From: Galdieria partita
Lineage: Eukaryota > Rhodophyta > Bangiophyceae > Galdieriales > Galdieriaceae
Reading direction: 5' to 3'
Length of the DNA: 64,000 nucleotides
NCBI GenBank assembly: GCA_025991245.1
Contig: BQMJ01000046.1
Location: 144,050 to 208,049, forward strand
The notes beneath the pieces are model-generated. The model ran no database searches. It was not told the origin of the DNA and saw only the letters and a list, made by a program, of their open reading frames with translations. Shown in pieces: positions 23,236 through 33,012 of the stretch (position 1 is its first letter; every line of letters starts with the position of its first letter). The position numbers were made by a program, and so were the translations under genes.

Positions 23236-23953
23236 ATGGTAAGAAGAATGTAGTGAAATAACTTTTTACTAAAGGAGACAAAAAAAGGGAGATAGCATTC
23301 TCACATATAATGGAGGTTGTGTTTTAGCTATGGCAGGACACAACTGTGTTGCTATTGCTGCTGACCGAAGATTTGGTGTTCAACAAGTAAGTTTGAGTTT
23401 CATATTGAAGGATTGACTATTTATGGAAAAGTAGACAACGATAGGCACAGATACAACGCGAATATTCAAAATCAACGATAGACTCATGTTGGGTCTTACT
23501 GGTTTGCGTACCGATGTTACAACGCTGTATAACCGTTTTGTTCAACGACTCAATTTGTATCGCCTACGAGAAGAAAGAGAAATCAAACCTTCATCCTTTT
23601 CAAATATGGTGGCTTCCACTTTATACAGTAGAAGATTCTCTCCTTATTTTGTGGAACCTGTTGTGGCTGGCTTAACTGAAAAGGGCGAACCCTATTTATG
23701 TGCACAAGATCTTTTAGGTGCACCTCTATTTGCAAATGATTTTGTTGTAAGTGGTACTTGTGCAGAAAGTCTGTATGGCACAAGTGAAACTTTTTGGAAA
23801 CCCGATCTCTCCCCTGCAGAACTATTTGAAGTTACTAGTCAGTCGTTATTAGCAGCAGTAGATCGAGACTGTCTTAGTGGTTGGGGTGCAGTTGTCCATA
23901 TGATTACCTTGGATGGTATTGAAACCAGATTACTTAAAGCACGTATGGATTAG
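23236..23953 (+). CDS. PSMB3: 20S proteasome subunit beta type-3
   Basis: Proposed exons are 23236-23249, 23296-23386 and 23435-23953, giving 207 aa, close to the ~205 aa of other PSMB3 proteins. [20 protein letters not shown] and AADRRFGVQ are followed by [27 protein letters not shown] and a C-terminal RLLKARMD, the tail typical of beta3. The subunit is a structural, non-catalytic member of the beta ring, consistent with the lack of a processed N-terminal threonine. The 14-bp first exon is the weak point: it was chosen because its phase fits and the intron is then 46 bp; splitting directly after the ATG gives the wrong frame. Exons 2 and 3 are secure. Confidence 0.85.
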
Positions 23954-24022
23954 GACTCTTGATAATATGAAACATTGATTGTTCAAGTAATTTTGTCATA
24001 TTCTAGTCTTCCACCAATCATT

Positions 24023-24731
24023 TCAGTGATCATCACGATGACACTTTTCAACCTCAATTTCTAGGCTTTTGTTTCTTCTGATATTGAAAAAGAATTTTCG
24101 AATCCATTCTGCACATTCTTCTTCCAGTATACCACCCATAAAAGTTATTTGATGGAATGGATGGTCTACTTGAACAAGTGGATACTACAAAAACAACAAT
24201 ACATCAGAGGAAAACAATAAGAACTGCAACTTACCCAACTTTCGATAGCACCCAGTCGAAAATCTTTGGCTCCATAAACTACCAAAGATACTCTAGCAAG
24301 TTGTAAAGCAGATAGACACATAGCACAAGGTTCCAAAGTACTATAAAGAGTAGTATTCAATAATCTCCAGTTTCCACAAACTTTTGCTCCTGCTGTACAC
24401 TAGAATTAGGATATAAGCAGTATCATAGCCAAAACTTGCCTTGGATGCACTGCAGCTCTGCGTGTTGGGTAGGATCTTTGGTTGTTTCTACTTGGTTTCT
24501 ACCTTTTGCTATCACTTCTCCTTTGGCATTCACTAATACAGCTCCAATAGGAACTTCTCTTTGATAAAAAGATTGCTTGGCCAACTCCAACGCTATTCTC
24601 ATAAAATGCTCATGTTGACTTTGGCACACAAGTGTATTAGAATACTTTTGCCAAACGATTCTTGCTCTCTTCTTCTGATACAACCAACCAGGAATAGCTA
24701 CATGTTGGGGAATGACAAACAACACCGTCAT
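24023..24731 (-). CDS. TadA/ADAT2-type tRNA adenosine deaminase (CDA superfamily)
   Basis: Three exons, 24731-24440, 24392-24235 and 24184-24023, join in frame to 203 aa. The zinc motif is split by an intron: PTQHAELQCI in exon 1 supplies H-A-E, and TLEPCAMCLSALQLAR in exon 2 supplies P-C-x-x-C. VPIGAVLVNAKGEVIAKGRN precedes it as in TadA/ADAT2, which convert the wobble adenosine of tRNAs to inosine. VVYGAKDFRLGAIESW also matches TadA. Intron 1 (24393-24439) starts GCAAGT and ends AG, a GC-AG intron. The 5' end is set at ATG 24731; the upstream open frame has no ATG. Whether it acts in plastid or cytosol is not clear. Its start lies 59 bp from the divergent DUF815 gene. Confidence 0.85.
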
Positions 24732-24790
24732 CTTTTGAGGAATCCTAAAGCAATTGGGAGAATCCACTTTGTAAGATTTTGTTGGATCAG

Positions 24791-27029
24791 ATGAAACTTT
24801 TCAGAGAGAGGAAGAGGAAACATATATGTGGCTTTACTGAGGTTCACTACCAGTTTGGGGGTAGTAGAGACGGAGAAGCAATCTTTCGAGGTATTCGAGA
24901 TACCAAAGAAAACAGTTCGAAGACTCCCTTTTATGCAGATTGGAACAATTTTCGTTCTCACTCCAGTTTTACTTCTAGGAGGGTGACTTTTGGCCAAAGT
25001 AGGTTTCTCAATAATGTTTATTTTGAAAATTTGAGTGTTTGGTTTTTGGGGATATAGAAAATTCACAATATTGCCGTGCTAAACGTGGTTCGAACGCCTT
25101 TTGGAGTCAAGTCCTTATTGGGGCTTGTAGAAGAAAGTCATGGGCAACTTATTGTGCTCTAGATGACCATGTAGCAAACAAAAAATCCAACGAGTCTCGA
25201 TATTTTCCTTCAAATGGTTGCACAGATAATTCTAGTGGACCAAAGACAGCTGCCAGTCGTTCACATCAAGACTCGTCAAGTTTAGAGAAAGCAGATATAG
25301 CACTGAAAGGTCAGATGGACAAGATTGAAAGAAGCACGACTGATGTACAAGCCAACGAATCTACTAAAATAGCTTTAAGACCTCATCATATTGTTAAATT
25401 GTTGGATTCTTTGGTCTTTTATGATGACATTCTTCGACATGACCCTTTATGTGAAGCTGCAGTAGATTTAGTTGAGAATTTAGCGACTCATTGGAATAAG
25501 GAAAAGAAATCTTCAAGTTTGGATGAACAAGGAGAGGAAAATGATGATGATGATGATGATTATGAGGACGATGAAGTGGAAACCGAGTTGGAAGAATATG
25601 ATTCTGAAGATTTGGTATCTGCAATATCTCAACTGACCAATTCTAATAGCAATTCAACGGAGCGCAGTTATTTTTCAACGACTTCATTTTTACCTTTGGG
25701 TTTGTCTTTGTCTCATCAAGGAAAGAAGAGCACTAGTCTTTTCGAAGCTTGTAAAGCGTATCTTAGAGTTTTAGCAGAATTCAACTCTTCATGGGAAGAC
25801 CATTTTATCCAACTTGTTCTTTTTTATAGTAATAATTCCTTTACTCGAGCTTGTATTCGAGCTGAAGGTGTCCATTCTAAGCTTCAGCCATGTATTATTG
25901 CCAGCGCTTGTCGTGACTTGTGTGCATTGGAACAACTCTATCGATATTTAAACCCAGATATTCTTTCTTATTGGGTGAATGAAATATCTCCAGAACTTGG
26001 CCAGCTATTTTATTTAGATGGCAAGGTTGCCTCATCTTCGTATTATCAAGTAAAGGACAAAGATGATATAGCACTGGCAGAATTGCTGAAAGAATCCTAC
26101 TGTCGATGGCCAGAACTTGTAGAAGAATTGATCAAAAGATATGGAAAGAGAGGTTGTGGTGTGTTTGCCGTAAATTACGTATTTCGATATGTCGGCTCTT
26201 CCAATCAAAATTTCCTTCCTTTGGAGAGTTTTGATAGTGTACATTTAGATGAGCTTACTGAAATGGAAGAACACAAGGTAGCTTTTATGAAGAACTTAGA
26301 GTTGTTCTTGAGTGGCAAAAGAGCGCACAATGTCCTTTTGATTGGTTCTCGAGGAACAGGGAAGTCATCATTAGTCAAGGCAGTTGCACAAGCAAATTTT
26401 GAACGTGGTTTACGTATCATTCAATTGGATGATGCTTTGGAACTTCGAGAACTTCGCAATTCTTATTCAGAAATGTCTCGTTTACCACAGCGGTTTCTCA
26501 TATTTATGGATGATATTGGTGCAGACATGACCAGTGAGGAAATTCGTGCTTTAAAGTCTGTAATGGAAGGTGGCTTACAAACTATTCCCTCGAATATTCT
26601 TATTGTAGCTACTTGCAATCGCAGAAGTTTGTTATTTCCTGAGGTTGCTAGAGCAGAGTCAAGTTATCGATATCGTGGAGGAGAAGATGTCAACATGTGG
26701 GATGCAGAAGAGGAACGTTTGGGTTTGGGAGAACGGTTTGGACTTGTATTAACTTTTGCTCCACCCGATTCGAAGAGATATGTACAAGTTGTGAAGCATT
26801 TAGCTCATTGTTATTCCCTCAATCCTCATGATGGTATGTATACATTTTCATTCATATTATGAATGCTTTACAGTTGTTGTGTTTCTTAGATTTTCTTATA
26901 CAAAGAGCTGTCGATTTTGCCAAACGGAAAAATAGCTATTCAGGTAGAACAGCCAAACAATTTATTATACAGATATGGAGTGAGCAAGCCTATCTTCAGG
27001 ATTCCTGGAAATCTGATAAGAATGGATGA
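24791..27029 (+). CDS. DUF815-family P-loop ATPase
   Basis: Three exons, 24791-24998, 25058-26833 and 26890-27029, encode 707 aa. Roughly the last 300 residues are a DUF815 ATPase: VLLIGSRGTGKSSLVKAVAQ is Walker A, FLIFMDDIGAD Walker B, ILIVATCNRRSL a sensor region, and GRTAKQFIIQIW the C-terminal block that occurs as R-S-G-R-x-A-x-Q in bacterial members. DUF815 proteins are uncharacterised AAA-like ATPases found mainly in bacteria and photosynthetic eukaryotes. The long N-terminus includes an acidic run of D and E (about residues 165-200) and could hold a targeting peptide. A plastid location is inference. The gene ends 117 bp before the stop of the convergent NOB1 gene. Confidence 0.8.
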
Positions 27030-27146
27030 GATTTTGTCATTACAGCAAATATATTGCAACTCATGTATTATCGCATATAGTGACTTGGGTAATGCTTTTA
27101 TAAACAATATCTAAAGTGGGCAATGTTGGATAATAATTTCTATTCA

Positions 27147-28412
27147 TTATTTTTTTCTATTTTTGTTTCTTCTCTGCAGTTGTTCAGCACATTTTCGATT
27201 GTATCCAATAATCAAAGGCTGTTCCTTTTGAAAGAAAGGACTTGCATTGTACTCAGTGGTTGGATCCAAGACATCTCGATATGCTTTCTTTCTTGTGGAA
27301 TTTTTAAGTTTCTGTTGTTTTTCCATATATTGGTCTTCACATAGAATAAGATTAAGGGCATTTCGTCCCGTCTGAGGTTTTGGAATAGGAAACTATACAA
27401 ACCAACGGTCATTCCTCTATACAAACAAAATGTTTCCATCAACAACACTTACAATAGTTCCCCTAAGGTTATTCTTCTTTCTTCTGGGAGGAAAAACCAA
27501 TAAATTTCCTTGTTTATCGGTTTTACAAGTCGTCCTCAAAAGAGTGTGATTTCCACAATGAGGACAGAATAGTCGTTCCACTTCCTTTGTAATATGAAAG
27601 CACGACTCACATTGAAGAACAAAGGATTTCAATTTCTCTACTCGTCTTCCATCCGGTGATATCAATACAAGACCCATCTGAAGCAACAAATTCTGCATAG
27701 AAAAGTCGCTAGTCATACAACTCACTCTGTTCTCTTGAGCAGAAGATTCTCTTGGAATACACTTTTGTGAATTCTGCACCAAAGAATCAACATTCTCTCC
27801 ATGAATCCAGACATCAAAACTGTCTGTTGCTATTTCTTCCTTTAGTTGAATATCAGAAAATGCAGTTTCTATCTGTTTGACTGTTGAACCATCGTCTTCA
27901 GCTCCTTCCATAGTGGAATGACCCGATTCCAAACTCTTCGATTCTCCAAGGTCACCTGGCAAGTGTTCAATGAGCTCAGGTTTTAGAAACTTCCGGCCAT
28001 TTCTTTCCAATTCCAACGTCAAAGTCAAGGAAAGTACATGAATATCAACTCGAGATAGATGAGAATAATCTCCAGTACGACGTGCAAAGTCCACAACTGC
28101 AATCTCTCTTTAATACAAATCTATTTGTTCTACAAGACTACTCATACCTGCTTTGACCGAAGAGCTGTTGGGTTCTCTTACAATAAGAACGGACTCCAAA
28201 TGCTGTAAACGCCTTCTTGCCTGGGCATCCCTCACTTCTTGTATAACTAGTGGACTCGTATAAATATAAAATGCTGAACCATTTTCAGTTTGTCCTAAAG
28301 TTGCTCTACGAAATATTTGTTCATCGCCATGAATCAAAGCACTCGTATCGACTACCAGTCGCATATCAACGACATTTGGAATTGACGACGCCGTAGGACT
28401 TGGAAGCCTCAT
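27147..28412 (-). CDS. NOB1: NOB1, 20S pre-rRNA endonuclease (PIN domain and zinc ribbon)
   Basis: Three exons, 28412-28148, 28096-27453 and 27392-27147. The N-terminal PIN domain reads MRLVVDTSALIHGDEQIFRR and continues to REVRDAQAR-like text (VIQEVRDAQARRRL) and VVDFARRTGDYSHLSRVD. The zinc ribbon is CESCFHITKEVERLFCPHCG, preceded by MQNLLLQMGLVLISPDGRRV as in other NOB1 proteins; the end has FPIPKPQTGRNALNLILCED. NOB1 makes the final cut at the 3' end of 18S rRNA in cytoplasmic pre-40S particles. Three in-frame starts exist: ATG 28448, 28412 and 28364. The first would overlap uS4 exon 1 on the other strand, so 28412 is given (384 aa); 28364 begins right at the PIN domain. Confidence 0.88.
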
Positions 28413-28426
28413 ACTACTAGTCAAGT

Positions 28427-29111
28427 ATGGGAAAGAATTATAGAACATGTGAGTAGCTTGATGAGAAATTCTTACTCTTTGTTTTAGCTAATTACGAAAA
28501 GGCTCAAAAACATATCGAACACCTCGTAGACCCTTTGAGAAGGAAAGATTGGATGCTGAGTTAAAGCTCGTTGGAGAATATGGTTTAAGAAATAAGCGAG
28601 AATTGTGGCGTGTAGAGTTTGCCTTGTCCAAAATTCGTGCTGCAGCAAGAGACTTACTTACGTTGGAAGAAAAAGATCCACGTCGAATATTTGAAGGAAA
28701 TGCTCTTTTGCGTCGTCTAACACGCTTTGGTCTGCTTGATGAAACACGTCAGTCTCTTGATCACGTATTATCTCTTAAAGTACAAGATTTATTGGAGAGA
28801 AGATTGCAGACTCAAGTATTGAAATTGGGTTTAGCCAAGTCGATTCATCACGCTCGAGTATTGATTCGTCAAAGACACATTCGGTGCGTATATCTTTTTC
28901 TATTTTCTCTTTGCTGTTTTAACCATTTCATAGAGTTGGAAAGCAGTTGGTTAATGTTCCCTCTTTTATGGTTCGTGTGGATTCACAGAAACATATTGAC
29001 TTTTCTTTGGATTCACCATTTGGTGGTGGTCGTCCTGGTAGAGTAAAAAGACGCAAGTTGAGAGAAGCCTCAAAAAGAGAAGCTGGAGGTGATGAGGAAG
29101 AAGAAGATTAA
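28427..29111 (+). CDS. RPS9: Small ribosomal subunit protein uS4 (S9)
   Basis: Three exons, 28427-28448, 28502-28883 and 28934-29111, give 193 aa, matching the ~194 aa of human RPS9. After joining, the N-terminus is [20 protein letters not shown], followed by [37 protein letters not shown] and the S4 RNA-binding domain [20 protein letters not shown]. The C-terminus has [15 protein letters not shown] and an acidic end, the eukaryotic cytosolic form. The 3' splice site of intron 1 was moved to 28501 because the nearer TTTTAG at 28487 would put a stop in frame. Its first exon lies in the shared promoter region with NOB1, so ribosome assembly and a ribosomal protein are paired. Confidence 0.9.
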
Positions 29112-29165
29112 TCAATAAAGATCAAATCATTCGATTATCACACAAACACACTTTTATTTGGCTAT

Positions 29166-30669
29166 TTAAGGTGCCAATGCTGGTGCTCGAACAAATGCTC
29201 CCAAAGTATGGAACAATAGTCTTACGTCTTGAAGAGGATTTCCTTTGGCAACCGTCTTATAAAGATAAGAATCAAAAGTCATCTGCTGCACGTATTCATC
29301 TTCACAAAGTTCAACAAATGCTTCACGAGCAATATTATTACGATAAAATACTGCCTGTAATATATCCAATACTTTATAAGTAGACCAATATTTTTGATCC
29401 CATCTCTTTAAGTAAGTCTCTTTCAATTCTGATTCGGAAGGAATTCTTTCGCCTTGTTGAGAAATTTCTGCAATTGCTTCTGCACACATACGTCCCGACT
29501 TGGCAGCAAAATAAATACCTTCACCGGAACATTTAGTTACATAACCTGCAGCATCACCAACTAGAGCAACTCTTCCAACTACTCTTCGTGGTCGAGGATG
29601 TTCAGGAATAGGATGTGCTTCCACTTTAATAATATGACCGCCACTCAATTTCGATGCTGCTCTTGTACGTATGGCAGCTTGATACTTTTTAATAGAAGGT
29701 CGATCAAGAACTGTTCCTGTTCCTACTCCAACGTGATCATATTTGGGAAAAACCCAAGCATAGAAATCAGGTGATACATCATCTCCCACATACATCTCTG
29801 CAAGTTCCTCATAATAGGCCATCTTTTCTGGAGGCAGTCGGATTCTTTCTTGAAATGCAATGGCATAGTTGTAATCACCAGCATCGATAACCTTTGCAAC
29901 ACGTGAGTTGGCACCATCCGCTCCAATAATCATATCTACTTGCAGTGTATTGGGCTTTCCTACTCCATTTCCTTTTTCTGAAAAGTCACTATAGCAAATG
30001 ACATAAGGTTCCCGATCTGTTTTAGGTAATACAATATCCGTAACCAGTCCATGAATAGCTTGTGCTCCGTGTCGAATGGCTCGTTCTCGAAGAAAAGAGT
30101 CCAAAACTTCTCTTCTGGTCATTCCAATGTATTCATGTGGCTTCAAAGTCCTACCAACATCCACTTCTCTATTGGATGGTGATATCATTTTCATACGACG
30201 TACTTTTCGGTCAACAATATCCAAAGGTAAACCAAACTCTTCAATCATACACAAAGGTATGGCACCACCACAAGGCTTAGCGTTATCCCACTTCCTTTCA
30301 AAAATAAAAGTCTCAATTCCAGCTCTTGCAAGTGACTCTGCAGCTGAAGATCCACCAGGGCCACCACCAACTACTGCAACACGGAGTTTGGCCTCCAACA
30401 AAGTCTTTCAAGGAAACATGTATTAGCTCAATGAAAATAACTTTTTTTTTTTATAAAAACAATGAAGTTACCTTGAAGTGGTTATATCTTGAAAAGTGAG
30501 TTCTTAATAAAGAGGGACGAAGTACCCTTTGCGGAATAAAGTGACAACAACCAACATTTTTGCAAGAAAATTTCAATGAGCCTCTTTGTATATTACTACA
30601 GTCTAAACTAGCAAAGGATATGGGAGAAACAAAGCCAGTGTTGGATCCAATAAAGAAATTCTGCAACAT
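29166..30669 (-). CDS. chlP: Geranylgeranyl diphosphate/geranylgeranyl-chlorophyll reductase, plastid-targeted
   Basis: Two exons, 30669-30472 and 30404-29166, give 478 aa. Exon 2 starts with the FAD motif VAVVGGGPGGSSAAESLARA and carries KPCGGAIPLCMIEEF, GMTRREVLDSFLRERA, DMIIGADGANSRVAK and VALVGDAAGYVTKCSGEGIY, all typical of ChlP. The enzyme reduces geranylgeranyl to phytyl groups for chlorophyll, tocopherol and phylloquinone. Exon 1 encodes 66 residues rich in S, N, F and R with few acids, a plausible plastid transit peptide; the intron falls just before the mature enzyme. It converges on uS4 with 54 bp between stops and diverges from the RBM34-like gene. Confidence 0.9.
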
Positions 30670-30842
30670 GCTGTTCTCAGATCTCAAAAAACCTCACACT
30701 GCAGTCACTCCGATAAATATCCAAATGATGAATGTCCAGTTGGAATTGTGATTCTTTACTCAGTCGGTGATGATTACTTTGTTTTGACAAACACAAGACA
30801 AACACTGAAGCTCTTAGCATTATTTAAATAGAAAAAGGTATC

Positions 30843-31634
30843 ATGCAGACAATGAAAGCTGACAAAACCCAAGTTCCTCTTACGGACAAGTCGATTCCAC
30901 AAATGGACGACAGGTTGGCTAGAACTATCTTTGTGGGAAACGTTCCTTTACAAAGCAAACGTGAGAAACTTGTCAAGTTTTTCAAAAGTTGTGGGCCTGT
31001 TGAAAGTGTAAGGTTTCGTTCCATTCCGGTGAAAAATGTCAAACTCCCAAAGAAAGCAGCAGTTCTTTCCGGCGAGAGGCTACCTGAAAGGGATTCAATG
31101 AATGCATATGTTGTGTTTAAACACAAAGATTCTGTTGAAGTTGCCTTATCAATGAATGGAAGTTTGTTTCAAAACAAGCACTTGAAAATTGATAGAGGTG
31201 AACGTTCTACTGTTTCAGTTGGCTATTGTATTTTTGTTGGAAATCTTCCTTTTGATGTCGAAGACGAGCAAGTATATGAAGTCTTCTCCAAAATAGGCTC
31301 TATCAAATATGTTCGAATTATCAGAGACAAAAGTACTGGCTTCGGAAAGGGTTTTGGTTACGTATGTTTTAACGAATCGATTGCCGTTATTGCTGCAGTA
31401 CGAATGAATGGTTCTATACAAGTGAAAGGAAGAGTCGTTAGAATTTTTCGTTGTAAAAACTCTGAAAAGTTGAAAAGGCAAACTACCCAAAAGTCTATCC
31501 CAGCAAGTAGACAACAAGCAAGGAAAAAGAAGAAACGAGGGAAGAAAGGATTGGACCTTTCCATAACGAAAGCTAAGAACAGAGTACGAAATAAGAAGAA
31601 TAAGATGATCAAGAAAGAGAAAAGGCGTAAATGA
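30843..31634 (+). CDS. RBM34: RBM34/Nop12-like nucleolar RNA-binding protein
   Basis: A single exon of 263 aa with two RRM domains. RRM1 spans about residues 27-118 (RTIFVGNVPLQSK for RNP2, NAYVVFKHKDSVE for RNP1) with a long insertion, and RRM2 about 126-205 (YCIFVGNLPFDVE and KGFGYVCFNES). The C-terminal ~60 residues are almost wholly lysine and arginine, a nuclear or nucleolar targeting tail. The spacing of the RRMs and the first-RRM insertion fit RBM34 and yeast Nop12, which work in 60S subunit biogenesis. Other two-RRM nucleolar proteins are possible. Confidence 0.75.
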   Translation: MQTMKADKTQVPLTDKSIPQMDDRLARTIFVGNVPLQSKREKLVKFFKSCGPVESVRFRSIPVKNVKLPKKAAVLSGERLPERDSMNAYVVFKHKDSVEVALSMNGSLFQNKHLKIDRGERSTVSVGYCIFVGNLPFDVEDEQVYEVFSKIGSIKYVRIIRDKSTGFGKGFGYVCFNESIAVIAAVRMNGSIQVKGRVVRIFRCKNSEKLKRQTTQKSIPASRQQARKKKKRGKKGLDLSITKAKNRVRNKKNKMIKKEKRRK

Positions 31635-31726
31635 TCAGTACTCGAAAACCTCCGAGTTGGATGGGAGTTGTATCAAGCCAGTTCTTTTGTGTAATACTTG
31701 GTATATTTATCCGGTTCGAATACTGT

Positions 31727-31741
31727 TATATATATATATAT
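31727..31741. repeat. Short (TA)n microsatellite
   Basis: A run of about seven TA dinucleotides lies in the 151-bp gap between the stops of the RBM34-like gene and the small unknown gene. It is probably 3'-UTR or terminator sequence. Confidence 0.8.
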
Positions 31742-31785
31742 TCCTCAGAGTACAAATAATACAACAAGAAGTTGAGAATATTTAG

Positions 31786-32229
31786 CTAAACATAGTCAAC
31801 GACGCTATTTTCAAACCAGTCTTGAAAGGCCTCCATAGTCGTCCCTTCCGTTTCCAGTAAAGGTTGTTGGAAGTCATCCAATATAGGAACTGTCTGGCTT
31901 TCCTTGATGAGATCCACGAAAGGGTCTCTTGCAGGTTGCTGGACATCATCTTTCAACTGAGGGTTCCTTTCTTCTTCTAGACTATGGTCAAAACCTTCTT
32001 TTGGACCGAAATGGTTACAACTCGACTTGTTACTGAACTCTTCGACACGCTTCACTCTTGCTTCGAGGTTTATTGCACGTTCTTTCACTTGAGTCAAAAG
32101 CGAAAACAGGTCATCCATATTCCGCAGTTTACGCTTCCTGCCTGTATTTTTCACAGACTTTGACAAGACAGATGTGCCTTTGTTTGTCCCTGAGCAGCAA
32201 AAACTTGGATCCAAGTTTTTGGAAGACAT
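31786..32229 (-). CDS. Small unrecognised protein
   Basis: A single open exon of 147 aa from ATG 32229; the frame is open further upstream but without an ATG. I do not recognise a family. The middle has a short heptad-like segment (MDDLFSLLTQVKERAINLEA) that could form a coiled coil, preceded by a basic patch (KNTGRKRKLR) that may be a nuclear signal, and the tail is acidic with D, E and Q. It lies between two supported genes and is divergent from uS11 with 153 bp between starts, which supports its being real. Codon use looks like its neighbours. Confidence 0.5.
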   Translation of the reverse strand: MSSKNLDPSFCCSGTNKGTSVLSKSVKNTGRKRKLRNMDDLFSLLTQVKERAINLEARVKRVEEFSNKSSCNHFGPKEGFDHSLEEERNPQLKDDVQQPARDPFVDLIKESQTVPILDDFQQPLLETEGTTMEAFQDWFENSVVDYV

Positions 32230-32382
32230 GAACTTTACCAATGATGATGCGAAGAGATTGTATGGATGGTTCCTTGAAACTTTGAAGAAAAGTTTCTTTT
32301 CTGATTTGGTCACTAATTGTTGAGTTATATAAATAGTAGTTTACATTCATTGGTGCTTTCTGTTCATTGATATTGATTGATA

Positions 32383-32754
32383 ATGAGTCTTTCCAACTTA
32401 TCTCTTGTAGCCAAAACAGCCATAGCTCATGTTTTAGCGACAGCGAACAACACTTTTGTCACTGTGACAACACCCAAGGGAAAAGTTATGAAAATCGTTT
32501 CGGCTGGTTTGGTTGGCTTCAAGAAATGTCGGCGTGGAACGTCGCTTGCAGGATTTACGGTTGGTTATGAAGCAGGAAAAGTTGTAAAGGATCGTGGGTA
32601 TTCCTTGATAGAAGTGCGACTCAAGGGATTTGGAATCGGGAGGGAGTCGGCTATACAAGGCTTGAATCGTGCTGGATTAAATGTAGTGGCTTTTTATGAT
32701 GTAACTCCAGTGCCTCATAACGGTAGTCGGCCACCAAAAGCTAGACGTCTCTAG
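32383..32754 (+). CDS. Bacterial-type ribosomal protein uS11, probably mitochondrial
   Basis: A single exon of 123 aa. ATANNTFVTVTTPKGKV, SAGLVGFKKCRRGTS, LKGFGIGRESAIQGL and the C-terminal DVTPVPHNGSRPPKARRL are the conserved blocks of bacterial/organellar S11, not the longer eukaryotic cytosolic uS11. Red algal plastid genomes normally keep their own rps11, so a nuclear copy is more likely to serve the mitochondrion (inference). There is almost no N-terminal extension before the ribosomal domain (MSLSNLSLVAKTAIAHV), so any targeting signal is short or internal. Confidence 0.85.
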   Translation: MSLSNLSLVAKTAIAHVLATANNTFVTVTTPKGKVMKIVSAGLVGFKKCRRGTSLAGFTVGYEAGKVVKDRGYSLIEVRLKGFGIGRESAIQGLNRAGLNVVAFYDVTPVPHNGSRPPKARRL

Positions 32755-32867
32755 AAGCTATGGATTACAAGTAAAAGAGGTCAACTGCCTGTTAAAGACA
32801 AGTAAATACGTATCACGTAAGATAAGTTACTTGCCGATTGAGGCGCAATTTCTTTTCCATGGAGAAC

Positions 32868-32889
32868 ATATATATATATATATATATAT
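32868..32889. repeat. (TA)n microsatellite
   Basis: A run of about 11 TA dinucleotides in the 258-bp gap between uS11 and the next gene. The gap holds nothing else I can name; an ATG-free AT-rich leader follows. Confidence 0.85.
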
Positions 32890-33012
32890 TGGAAACTTTT
32901 GATAGATTCTCTTTCTGATTTTGGTCATAAAAAGCTTAAAAATGGCGCCAAAATAATTTTTTCTTAGTAAAGAAGCTGATAATGTTTTAGCCTATGCTAG
33001 AAATTTTGAACA

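Noticed and set aside
23236-23238. PSMB3 intron starting directly after the ATG at GTAAGA
   Set aside because: No nearby 3' splice site gives the right frame; a donor 11 bases on fits phase and length.
25081-25100. GGTTCGAAC as a tRNA T-arm
   Set aside because: It lies inside the DUF815 coding exon and no cloverleaf can be drawn around it.
28482-28487. TTTTAG as the 3' splice site of uS4 intron 1
   Set aside because: It puts a TAA in frame; the AG at 28500-28501 restores the conserved N-terminus.
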